Positions 41,454 to 48,766 of a DNA stretch of 64,000 nucleotides are shown in pieces. Position 1 is the first letter of the stretch. Each line of letters starts with the position of its first letter. The notes below the pieces were generated by a model that did not search any database, was not told where the DNA came from, and saw nothing but the letters and a program-made list of their open reading frames with translations. The stretch is from Burkholderiales bacterium UBA4657. Its GTDB lineage: Bacteria; Pseudomonadota; Gammaproteobacteria; Burkholderiales; Burkholderiaceae_E. Location of the stretch: the NCBI GenBank assembly GCA_002405475.1, contig DHLX01000019.1, forward strand, positions 13,959 through 77,958, in the 5' to 3' direction. The position numbers and the translations under genes were made by a program.

Positions 41454-42742
41454 CAATAACGCCTGGCTTCGCCACTCAGGCTGACACCAAAACGCAGCAG
41501 CAGCATGGCCAAACGATTAAATAATCGAATCATCCGTGAGTGCTGGGCATGCTCACTCGGAGTCAGTTCACGACTGTCCTGAATCGCCTGTTGCAAACAG
41601 GTTTTAAGCTGGCGTGAAAAATCGCTGTCAAGTATCACCAGATTGGCTTCATACGCCAACAGCAAGGAAAACGGGTCGATATTGGAAGATCCGACCGTAG
41701 ACCAATGATCGTCTATCACACCGACCTTGGCATGCAGAAAACTTCTCTGATATTCAAAAATACGAATCCCGGCATTCAGCATTTCATCGTACATGGCCTG
41801 AGTAGCGTAATGCTGTAGTGGATATTCAACCCGGCCCTGCAGTAGCAGGCTAACCTTGACGCCGCGCTGTGCCGCATGGCATAGGGCACGACGAAAACGC
41901 GCTCCTGGAAAAAAATAGGCATTGGCCAGAATAATTTCATACCGTGCGTGAGCAATAGCCTGCAGATAGGATTTTTCTATGGTACGACGTTGACGCAGAT
42001 TGTCGCGCAATGCCAGTGCAGCGCGAACCGGTGCGCGCGAAATTTTTTCCGGGGCACTTCGGGCTGCCGTTAATTGCCTGAAAGTCTGATAAATTTTTTG
42101 CAGCGACCGCGCCACTTCGGTCGCGCCGAGTTCAATCGATTCGCGGTCCTGCCGTTGACTGCGCCACCAAAGCTGGTGCATGGTCTGCAACATCCTCTGT
42201 ACCAGCGGCCCTTGCAGCAGAACCGCAAAATCGAGACGCGGAAATTCAAGTGGACCGTGGTTCGGGTCGTGATAGTCATCGAGGATATTGATACCGCCAA
42301 TGAAACCCAGACGCTGGTCAATCACCACCATTTTCCGATGTAATCGTCTGAGCTTGTTGCGTGTGAGCCAATGCCTCCAATGAGTCAGGGGCTGGAACAC
42401 CCTGAACTCAACGGGCGTGCCGGCAAACCACTGCTGCAACCGCACCAGCACCTCAGCCGAGCCAAAACCATCGATCAGGAGCTGAACCGCAACACCACGC
42501 TGACTGGCGGCTATCAAGGCCTCAGCTACCTGACGCGAGATTAGGTCATCGTGAAAAATATAAGTCTCAAACCAGATATCTTCCCTGGCTTGGGCAATCG
42601 CTTGTTGTAAAGCCATGAAATATTCAGCGCCATTCTCCAGCAGACTCAACTGATGGTCGCCAATCCACTGTGGTTGACGTGCCTGATACCAGCGCGGCAC
42701 CGGCCAGTCGACAGATTCCATCTCTGGCAGAATTGATGTCAT
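41453..42742 (-). CDS. clsB: Cardiolipin synthase ClsB (phospholipase D family)
   Basis: ClsB makes cardiolipin from phosphatidylglycerol, and in E. coli can also make PG from PE. The 429-residue protein has the two HKD motifs: LHRKMVVIDQRLGFIGGINI (about 133-152) and LHAKVGVIDDHWSTVGSSNID (about 320). It lacks the N-terminal transmembrane pair of ClsA, as expected for ClsB/YbhO. As in E. coli it is preceded by an EEP-family ybhP-like gene, overlapping it by 4 nt. It then runs by TGATG into the exonuclease gene. Confidence 0.93.
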   Translation of the reverse strand: MTSILPEMESVDWPVPRWYQARQPQWIGDHQLSLLENGAEYFMALQQAIAQAREDIWFETYIFHDDLISRQVAEALIAASQRGVAVQLLIDGFGSAEVLVRLQQWFAGTPVEFRVFQPLTHWRHWLTRNKLRRLHRKMVVIDQRLGFIGGINILDDYHDPNHGPLEFPRLDFAVLLQGPLVQRMLQTMHQLWWRSQRQDRESIELGATEVARSLQKIYQTFRQLTAARSAPEKISRAPVRAALALRDNLRQRRTIEKSYLQAIAHARYEIILANAYFFPGARFRRALCHAAQRGVKVSLLLQGRVEYPLQHYATQAMYDEMLNAGIRIFEYQRSFLHAKVGVIDDHWSTVGSSNIDPFSLLLAYEANLVILDSDFSRQLKTCLQQAIQDSRELTPSEHAQHSRMIRLFNRLAMLLLRFGVSLSGEARRY

Positions 42743-43512
42743 GTCCAGGTCAGATCCGCCAGCAAGGGCGCATGATCAGAGATACGAGCCCAGCGCGGAC
42801 CATGCTTGACTTGCGCTCCTTGCACGTGCAGCCCACGTACATAAATCCGGTCTAACTGTAACCAGGGCATGAGTGCCGGAAAGGTACGGGCAGGCGCTGC
42901 TGGCAGATATTGGCGTGTCAGTCCCTGGGTTGCCGCCTCGGTCAGACCAAGACCTTGCATCAGGCGCTGACTCAAACGATTGTTCCAGTCATTGAAATCA
43001 CCGGCCACAATCAGCGGCATAGGCTCGGGTACTTCACTCTGAATCAACTGGATCAGGGCTTCAACCTGGCGCCGACGGCTGACTGCGAACAAACCAAGAT
43101 GAACGTTAATGAGGTGTACCGTTCGCCCATCAATGCTGACGACAGCATGCAACATGCCACGTTGCTCAAAGCGATGGTCGGAAATATCGTAATTGTTCGA
43201 GTGAACGAAGGGGTGCAGCGACAGAATGGCATTGCCATGATGCCCATGCTGGTAATAGGCATTGCCACCATAGACATGGTGATAGTCCTCAGAGGCCAGA
43301 AAACGGGTCTGGGTTTCAGCCGGCCAATCGGCAAAACGTGCCTGATTACGGGTATTGATTTCCTGTACCTCCTGCAGGAACAACAGATCGGCCTCCAGAG
43401 TTGCCAGCGCTATGCGTACTTCATGCACGCGATTGCGCCAGCCCCAGGCCGACACCCCTTTATGGATGTTATAGGTCACTACACGCAAGGGTCGGGGCGA
43501 CGCTGCTTTCAC
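42739..43512 (-). CDS. Endonuclease/exonuclease/phosphatase family protein, YbhP-like
   Basis: This is an EEP-fold Mg-dependent phosphohydrolase. The 257-residue protein shows VVTYNIHKGVSAWG, LFLQEVQE with the metal Glu, the NAILSLHPF region, VAGDFNDWNN and the final ISDHAPLLADL with the catalytic His. No signal peptide is seen. Because it precedes clsB, a lipid phosphodiester role is possible, as discussed for YbhP, but the substrate is unknown. It starts at GTG 9 bp after nudB. Confidence 0.9.
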   Translation of the reverse strand: MKAASPRPLRVVTYNIHKGVSAWGWRNRVHEVRIALATLEADLLFLQEVQEINTRNQARFADWPAETQTRFLASEDYHHVYGGNAYYQHGHHGNAILSLHPFVHSNNYDISDHRFEQRGMLHAVVSIDGRTVHLINVHLGLFAVSRRRQVEALIQLIQSEVPEPMPLIVAGDFNDWNNRLSQRLMQGLGLTEAATQGLTRQYLPAAPARTFPALMPWLQLDRIYVRGLHVQGAQVKHGPRWARISDHAPLLADLTWT

Positions 43513-43521
43513 CGCTACTTT

Positions 43522-44052
43522 TTACAACAAGCGCCTGGCTGTTTGCAAGCGCTCTGGCAGAGCCAGTATCGCTTCCTGATTGGAACGTGAAAAACAGCGT
43601 TCAGCCGCCTGCTGATAAGGCAACCATTCCAATTGGGTATGTTCACGCGGATTGATCCTGACCACGATACCATCCGGCACACATAGGCTGAACCAGTGCT
43701 CACGGTTTCGTATCACGCCTGGCGCGTAACGATGGCGCCAGTGCGGATAAATTTCATATTCGATGCTATGTTGCCAGTCACGCAAGGCCTGCACCTGCGC
43801 CTGAGGCTGATTCGGGTTATCGGGCTCAGGCTGCTGACGCCGTTCGACAATGATGCCAGTCTCTTCACGGACTTCGCGGCATGCGGTATCGAACAGATTC
43901 TCGTTCAGACTGTCTTTGCTGCCGGTCACGCTTTGCCAGAAACCGGGGCGGTCGGCACGCTCCAATACCAATACCTGTAAGTCGGGCGTGTGTATGACGA
44001 CCAGTACCGACTCCGGTATTTTGTAGCGCTGCCCGGCATCAGTAGCATGCAT
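43522..44052 (-). CDS. nudB: Dihydroneopterin triphosphate diphosphatase (Nudix)
   Basis: NudB removes pyrophosphate from dihydroneopterin triphosphate, an early folate step. The 176-residue protein begins YKIPESVLVVIHTPDLQVLVL, as in other NudB proteins, and has the Nudix box with GSKDSLNENLFDTACREVREETGI (about 45-68), including the REVREETG core. The ATG at 44052 gives a normal N-terminus. A TTG 24 nt upstream just after the aspS stop has a better AGGTG site and is an alternative. It lies directly downstream of aspS, a common betaproteobacterial order. Confidence 0.93.
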   Translation of the reverse strand: MHATDAGQRYKIPESVLVVIHTPDLQVLVLERADRPGFWQSVTGSKDSLNENLFDTACREVREETGIIVERRQQPEPDNPNQPQAQVQALRDWQHSIEYEIYPHWRHRYAPGVIRNREHWFSLCVPDGIVVRINPREHTQLEWLPYQQAAERCFSRSNQEAILALPERLQTARRLL

Positions 44053-44080
44053 TGGGTCAGAGTCCGGTTGCTTTATCAAG

Positions 44081-45895
44081 TCACACCTGTACGACCTTCT
44101 GCTCCTGCTGACGCAACCGGATATGCAGTTCGCGTAATTGCTTCTCATCCACCGGGCTCGGCGCCTGTGTGAGCAAACATTGGGCGCGCTGGGTTTTGGG
44201 GAACGCGATCACATCACGAATACTTTCCGCGCCAGTCATCATGGTGACAATGCGATCGAGGCCAAACGCAATACCGCCATGAGGAGGGGCGCCATATTGC
44301 AAGGCGTCGAGCAGAAAGCCAAATTTCTGTCGCGCTTCTTCCGGGCCGATTTTCAGGGCACTGAATACCTTGCTTTGCACCTCGGCGCGGTGAATACGCA
44401 CCGAACCACCGCCAATTTCCCAGCCGTTGAGCACCATGTCGTAGGCTTTGGCCTTGCAGCGTGCCGGGTCAGTGACCAGATAATCTTCATGACCATCCTT
44501 CGGGCTGGTAAAGGGATGATGCGCAGCGACATAGCGCTGGTCTTCTTCATCGTATTCAAAACTGGGGAAGTCGATGACCCAGAGCGGCTTCCAGGCATCG
44601 ACGAACAGACCGTTTTTCTTGCCAAATTCGCTATGGCCAATCTTGACACGCAGGGCTCCGATTGCATCATTAACGATTTTGGCTTTATCCGCGCCAAAGA
44701 AAATCAGGTCGCCATTCTGTGCGCCGGTACGTTCCAGTACTGCCTTGAGTGCTGTGTCGTTTATATTTTTAACGATGGGCGATTGCAGCCCATCACGGAA
44801 TTTAGCCAGATCGTTGACCTTGATATAGGCCAGTCCTTTGGCACCATAAATGCCGACAAACTGGGTGTAGTTGTCAATATCACTGCGGCTCAGCCCTGAG
44901 CCCTCGGCCGCGCCACCTGGCACACGCAGAGCCACAACACGGCCACCGGGCATATTGGCCGCGCCCGAGAATACCTTGAAGTCCACCTCTTTCATGACGT
45001 CGGTCAACTCGGTGAATTGCAACTGTACCCGCATGTCAGGTTTGTCCGAGCCGTAAAGCCCCATCGCGGTGTCGTACTCCATTACCGGGAACGGGTTGGG
45101 TAAATCGACTTGCATCACATTCTTGAAGACGCTGCGAATCATGTTCTCGAACAGGTCACGTATCTCCTGCTCGGTCAGGAACGAAGTCTCGCAGTCGATT
45201 TGGGTAAATTCGGGCTGGCGGTCAGCGCGCAGGTCTTCATCACGAAAACACTTGGTTATTTGATAATAACGATCAAAACCCGACACCATGAGCATTTGCT
45301 TGAACAGTTGTGGCGACTGCGGCAAGGCAAAGAATTGCCCCGGATTGACGCGCGATGGCACCAGATAGTCACGTGCGCCCTCGGGCGTACTCTTGGTCAG
45401 CATCGGCGTTTCAATGTCGATAAAACCCTGGGCATCAAGATATTTTCGTACCTCCATGGCAACGCGATAACGCAAGCGCAGATTGTTCTGCATATAGGGG
45501 CGACGCAAGTCGAGCACACGGTGCGTCAGGCGTGTGGTTTCGCTCAAGTTGTCATCATCGAGCTGAAACGGCGGTGTCACGCTGGCATTGAGCACTTCCA
45601 GCTCATGACACAAGACTTCAATTTCACCCGAACGGATATTCGGGTTTACCGTACCGTCAGGACGACGGCGCACCAGCCCCGTGACCTTGACACAAAATTC
45701 ATTACGCACACTTTCTGCGATTTTGAACATCTCGGCGCGATCCGGGTCGCAGACGATCTGTGCGATACCTTCACGGTCGCGCAGATCAATAAAAATGACA
45801 CCGCCATGATCACGCCGACGCTGTACCCAGCCACACAAGGTCACGTTTTGGCTTAATTGTGCTGCAGTCACCAGACCGCAATAATGTGTACGCAT
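44081..45895 (-). CDS. aspS: Aspartyl-tRNA synthetase
   Basis: AspS is a class II synthetase charging tRNA-Asp, and in bacteria with GatCAB often also tRNA-Asn. The 604-residue protein has an N-terminal OB-fold (GWVQRRRDHGGVIFIDLRDREG), motif 1 near VRKYLDAQGFIDIETPML, motif 2 FRDEDLRADRQPEFTQID, the bacterial GAD insert (about 290-420), and motif 3 GIAFGLDRIVTMM. Length is typical. Whether it is discriminating cannot be decided here. It lies 23 bp after the DUF502 gene. Confidence 0.98.
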   Translation of the reverse strand: MRTHYCGLVTAAQLSQNVTLCGWVQRRRDHGGVIFIDLRDREGIAQIVCDPDRAEMFKIAESVRNEFCVKVTGLVRRRPDGTVNPNIRSGEIEVLCHELEVLNASVTPPFQLDDDNLSETTRLTHRVLDLRRPYMQNNLRLRYRVAMEVRKYLDAQGFIDIETPMLTKSTPEGARDYLVPSRVNPGQFFALPQSPQLFKQMLMVSGFDRYYQITKCFRDEDLRADRQPEFTQIDCETSFLTEQEIRDLFENMIRSVFKNVMQVDLPNPFPVMEYDTAMGLYGSDKPDMRVQLQFTELTDVMKEVDFKVFSGAANMPGGRVVALRVPGGAAEGSGLSRSDIDNYTQFVGIYGAKGLAYIKVNDLAKFRDGLQSPIVKNINDTALKAVLERTGAQNGDLIFFGADKAKIVNDAIGALRVKIGHSEFGKKNGLFVDAWKPLWVIDFPSFEYDEEDQRYVAAHHPFTSPKDGHEDYLVTDPARCKAKAYDMVLNGWEIGGGSVRIHRAEVQSKVFSALKIGPEEARQKFGFLLDALQYGAPPHGGIAFGLDRIVTMMTGAESIRDVIAFPKTQRAQCLLTQAPSPVDEKQLRELHIRLRQQEQKVVQV

Positions 45896-45918
45896 AAAAA
45901 CTCCAGATTTTCGCTTGC

Positions 45919-46560
45919 TTATTCGTTGGGATTGTCATCGGCAAAGCGGGTGTTGGGCCCGAGCCCGGCCACTTGCGACCGGGCTCCGGGAACCACGACC
46001 CCCAAAGAGATGATGTATTTCAGGCCCTCGTCTACCGTCATGTCCAGATCCAGCATCTGTTCCTGGTCAAGGATGATGGTATAGCCCGAGGTCGGATTGG
46101 GGGCGGTGGGAACAAATACCGTCTGCACCGCTCCCAGCTTGGACTCGATTTCAGGCCCAGGTGAACCCACCAGAAAACCTATGCTCCATGCGCCAGGACG
46201 TGGAAACTCGACCAGTACAGTTTTGCGAAAGGCCTGGCCTTGTGGTGACAAAATGGTGTCGGACACCTGCTTGACACTGGAATAGATGGAACGCACGATG
46301 GGAATGCGTCCTAATATCGACTCCCACCATGTGAGCAGGGTGCGACCAAGCAGATTGTGCGCCAATACTCCGACCACCAGCACAAAGGCAATGGTGAGTA
46401 TGACTCCCACGCCCGGAATATTCAGCGGTGGATGATTGCGCATACTTTCCGGGAACAGGTTGATGACCTGATCCATGGTGGCGACCACCAGATGCAAAAC
46501 CCAAAACGTAATGGCGAGTGGCACCAGGATCAGTAGCCCGGTGATCAGATATTTTTTCAT
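45919..46560 (-). CDS. DUF502 family inner-membrane protein
   Basis: The 213-residue protein has two transmembrane helices, at about residues 4-24 (YLITGLLILVPLAITFWVLH) and 53-73, followed by a soluble beta-rich domain with LGRIPIVRSIYSSVKQVSDTI and VFVPTAPNPTSGYTIIL. This is the DUF502 family, of unknown function, commonly found between an FmdB-type gene and aspS in betaproteobacteria. The C-terminal tail is polar. The ATG overlaps the fmdB-like stop by 4 nt. Confidence 0.93.
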   Translation of the reverse strand: MKKYLITGLLILVPLAITFWVLHLVVATMDQVINLFPESMRNHPPLNIPGVGVILTIAFVLVVGVLAHNLLGRTLLTWWESILGRIPIVRSIYSSVKQVSDTILSPQGQAFRKTVLVEFPRPGAWSIGFLVGSPGPEIESKLGAVQTVFVPTAPNPTSGYTIILDQEQMLDLDMTVDEGLKYIISLGVVVPGARSQVAGLGPNTRFADDNPNE

Positions 46561-46889
46561 GAACTGCCAGTCGAATTAGAGGCTGTTGCCGATGTCGGCG
46601 CTGTTGCCGGATGATCTGGCGTTGCTGCCGCAGTCGTCGCCGGGCTGGCATCAGTTGCAGCCGTGCTGCTTTTTTCGGTTTCGGCAGACTTGGCCGGGGC
46701 GCCGCCGTTGCGAAAATCGGTGACATACCAGCCGCCCCCTTTGAGCTGAAAAGCCGGGGCTGTCAATTGTTTGCGATAGGTGGGTTTGCCACACGAAGGA
46801 CAGGCCAGCTCCGGCAGCGCTTCGCTGACCTTTAACCATTCGTCCTTTGCAAAGCCGCACGTTTCGCACGCGTAGGCGTAAGTGGGCAT
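46557..46889 (-). CDS. FmdB family zinc-ribbon protein
   Basis: The 110-residue protein begins PTYAYACETCGFAKDEWLKVSEALPELACPSCG (in segments), with two CxxC knuckles (CETC, CPSC) typical of the FmdB/putative regulatory zinc ribbon. A low-complexity Thr/Ala/Ser-rich tail of about 55 residues follows. Function is unknown. The start at 46889 is supported by GGAG seven nt upstream, so the longer reading is rejected. A consensus -10 with a palindrome lies 35 bp in front. It heads the ten-gene minus-strand run. Confidence 0.9.
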   Translation of the reverse strand: MPTYAYACETCGFAKDEWLKVSEALPELACPSCGKPTYRKQLTAPAFQLKGGGWYVTDFRNGGAPAKSAETEKSSTAATDASPATTAAATPDHPATAPTSATASNSTGSS

Positions 46890-46924
46890 CGCTGTTCTCC
46901 GGTAAGAGGAATACAAAACCGCTT

Positions 46925-46953
46925 ATTATAAGCGCTGCCCAGTGCCGTGATAA
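46925..46953 (-). promoter_or_regulatory. Promoter of the fmdB-DUF502-aspS operon with palindromic -10 region
   Basis: On the minus strand TTATCA (46953-46948) is followed after 17 bp by a perfect TATAAT (46930-46925). The -10 lies inside a perfect 7-bp inverted repeat, CGCTTAT-T-ATAAGCG, at 46920-46934. The promoter call is good. An operator role for the palindrome is inference. Confidence 0.7.
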
Positions 46954-46959
46954 CCGGGA

Positions 46960-47445
46960 TCAGAACGGGATATCGTCGTCCATGCTGTCAAAGCCACCTG
47001 CCGCCGCCTTGGCCGGTGCTGGTTTTGACGCCGCCGGACGTGCTGCCGGTGCGGAGCGACTGCCGCTACTTTCAAAACCTGCATCATCGTCCATGGGCGC
47101 AGCACCACCCTCACGCCCACCCAGCATTTGTAATTCACTGGCGATAATTTCGGTGGTATAGCGTTCCAGGCCTTCCTTGTCACTCCACTTGCGGGTCTTG
47201 AGTCGCCCTTCAACATAGACCGGACGGCCTTTTTTCAGGTATTCGCCAGCAATTTCTGCCAGACGCCCCTTGAATACTACGCGGTGCCATTCGGTTTCTT
47301 CCACCGACTCGCCGCTGTCCTTGCTTTTCCACTTGAGCGTGGTTGCTATCGATACATTGGTAATGGCGTCGCCATTGGGCATATAACGGGTTTCCGGGTC
47401 GCGGCCAAGATTACCGACCAGAATGACTTTATTGATTGAGGCCAT
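46960..47445 (-). CDS. ssb: Single-stranded DNA-binding protein
   Basis: SSB coats single-stranded DNA and recruits repair and replication proteins. The 161-residue protein has an N-terminal OB-fold (about 1-110: MASINKVILVGNLGRDPETR, ETEWHRVVFKGRLAEIAGEYLKKG), a Gly/Ala/Pro-rich linker and the conserved acidic tip DSMDDDIPF used for partner binding. AAGGA precedes the ATG. A perfect LexA box lies 75 bp upstream, so it is probably SOS-induced. uvrA, a frequent partner of ssb, is not adjacent. Confidence 0.98.
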   Translation of the reverse strand: MASINKVILVGNLGRDPETRYMPNGDAITNVSIATTLKWKSKDSGESVEETEWHRVVFKGRLAEIAGEYLKKGRPVYVEGRLKTRKWSDKEGLERYTTEIIASELQMLGGREGGAAPMDDDAGFESSGSRSAPAARPAASKPAPAKAAAGGFDSMDDDIPF

Positions 47446-47520
47446 GAGACTTTCCTTTCTGCTCCGGCGTGATGCGCTAATGGGAAATTGGGGGGAACGC
47501 CGGAGAAACGCGCTTCCAGA

Positions 47521-47536
47521 CTGTATTTTTATACAG
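47521..47536 (-). promoter_or_regulatory. LexA (SOS) box upstream of ssb
   Basis: The 16-mer CTGTATTTTTATACAG is a perfect CTGT-N8-ACAG operator with an almost fully AT core. On the minus strand it covers a TATAAA (47533-47528) that may be the ssb -10. A TTGATT at 47554-47549 is 15 bp away and may act as -35. The box is 75 bp from the ssb start and 48 bp after the stop of the upstream small gene. Confidence 0.85.
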
Positions 47537-47584
47537 ATTAATTGGAGAAATCAAGTAGCCTGTCTTAAAAACCCAACAGACCCT

Positions 47585-47770
47585 TCAAAACACTCGCATG
47601 AGTACGCGCTCGACAAACATCAGGGCAAAGAAAATCAGACCACCGATCAGTAGCGCCTGAAACAGTCGCCAGGCATAGGTCAGATAGCGCCGATTACCAG
47701 TGAACCAGTAAGCGCTAACACACACGATGCTGGCAACGATTAAAAGACTGGCAATGATTCGAAAAATCAT
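47585..47770 (-). CDS. Small two-helix membrane protein downstream of lpxC
   Basis: This 61-residue protein of unknown function has two hydrophobic helices, about residues 3-22 and 38-56, joined by a basic turn (FTGNRRYLTYAW), and a basic C-terminus. The reading is supported by a GAGG ribosome site 5 nt before the ATG and by tight spacing of 9 bp after the lpxC stop. It would be co-transcribed with lpxC and sits at the inner membrane. No family is recognised with confidence. Confidence 0.7.
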   Translation of the reverse strand: MIFRIIASLLIVASIVCVSAYWFTGNRRYLTYAWRLFQALLIGGLIFFALMFVERVLMRVF

Positions 47771-47779
47771 GAAGCCTCG

Positions 47780-48706
47780 CTAGTAAGACAAAGCCGTCGT
47801 CGAGAGGCCGGCACTGGCGTAATCGACCGGCGCTTTTGCCTCCTGGTCAAAATGTACCAGATCATAGGCCTGCGGGTCAGCTAACAGGGCTCGTAATAAC
47901 TGGTTGTTGAGTGCGTGGCCCGATTTCCAGGCGCTGTAACTGGCCAGCAGGGGCTTGCCTGCCAGGTACAAATCACCTATTGCATCCAGAATTTTATGTT
48001 TGGCAAACTCGTCGTCATAGCGCAAGCCTTCGCTATTCAAAATACGGTCTTCATCCATGACAATGGCATTTTCAAAACTGCCGCCCTTGGCCAGTCCGGC
48101 GTTGCGTAGCGCTTCCACTTCCTGCATGAAGCCAAAGGTGCGGGCGCGTGCCACTTCGCGTACATAGCTGTGCTGCGAAAAGTCCATTTCAACGAATTGC
48201 CCGGTGGCATCAATGGCCGGGTGGTTAAACTTGATACCGAAGCGGGTCTTGAAGCCAAAGTGTGGTTCGAGCTTCGCCCATTTGTCGCCGTCCTTGACCT
48301 CGACTGGTTTAAGAACCCGTATGAACTGCTTCGGTGCTGCCTGCTCTTCAATACCGGCCTGCTGCAGCAAATAGACAAAGGTGCCGGCGCTTCCGTCCAT
48401 GATGGGAATTTCAGCGGCCGAGACTTCAATCAGGACATTATCAATGCCTAATCCGGCCAGTGCTGACATGAGGTGCTCAACGGTCGCCACCCTGGCGCCA
48501 TCTTGCTCCAGCGTCGAAGCCATGCGGGTATCGGTCACTTGCAATGCGTTAACCGGAATAGTGACAGGAGGCGATAAATCGCTACGACGAAAGACAATAC
48601 CTGTATCGGGTGCTGCCGGATGTAGCGCCAGCGTGACTTTAACGCCGGAGTGCAAACCGACGCCAGTGGTACGAATGCTTTGTTTCAGGGTGCGTTGTTT
48701 CAACAT
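47780..48706 (-). CDS. lpxC: UDP-3-O-acyl-N-acetylglucosamine deacetylase
   Basis: LpxC is the zinc enzyme for the committed step of lipid A synthesis. The 308-residue protein begins MLKQRTLKQSIRTTGVGLHSG and has zinc ligands in TVEHLMSALAGLG (His) and in the HKILDAIGDLYLAG region (His, Asp), with IPIMDGSAGTFVYLL between. The ATG at 48706 matches the family N-terminus, although no Shine-Dalgarno is evident. An upstream in-frame start runs through the hairpin and is rejected. Position right after ftsZ is standard for the end of the dcw cluster. Confidence 0.97.
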   Translation of the reverse strand: MLKQRTLKQSIRTTGVGLHSGVKVTLALHPAAPDTGIVFRRSDLSPPVTIPVNALQVTDTRMASTLEQDGARVATVEHLMSALAGLGIDNVLIEVSAAEIPIMDGSAGTFVYLLQQAGIEEQAAPKQFIRVLKPVEVKDGDKWAKLEPHFGFKTRFGIKFNHPAIDATGQFVEMDFSQHSYVREVARARTFGFMQEVEALRNAGLAKGGSFENAIVMDEDRILNSEGLRYDDEFAKHKILDAIGDLYLAGKPLLASYSAWKSGHALNNQLLRALLADPQAYDLVHFDQEAKAPVDYASAGLSTTALSY

Positions 48707-48720
48707 AACGACATGATACG

Positions 48721-48754
48721 GCAAGCCCGGGGACGCAACCGGGCTTGCTTTTTT
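48721..48754 (+). terminator. Perfect hairpin between ftsZ and lpxC, terminator-like in the antisense direction
   Basis: GCAAGCCCGG (48721-48730) and CCGGGCTTGC (48739-48748) form a 10-bp perfect stem with an 8-nt loop. A run of six T follows only on the plus strand. The ftsZ-lpxC transcript is on the minus strand, where the A-run precedes the stem and no U-run follows, so the hairpin would not terminate it efficiently. It may stabilise or process the mRNA, or stop antisense transcription. Confidence 0.6.
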
Positions 48755-48766
48755 CAAGGCTGCACT

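Noticed and set aside
45110..45856. 248-codon plus-strand open frame inside aspS
   Set aside because: It is antisense to a clear synthetase with all class II motifs. The translated product shows no family features.
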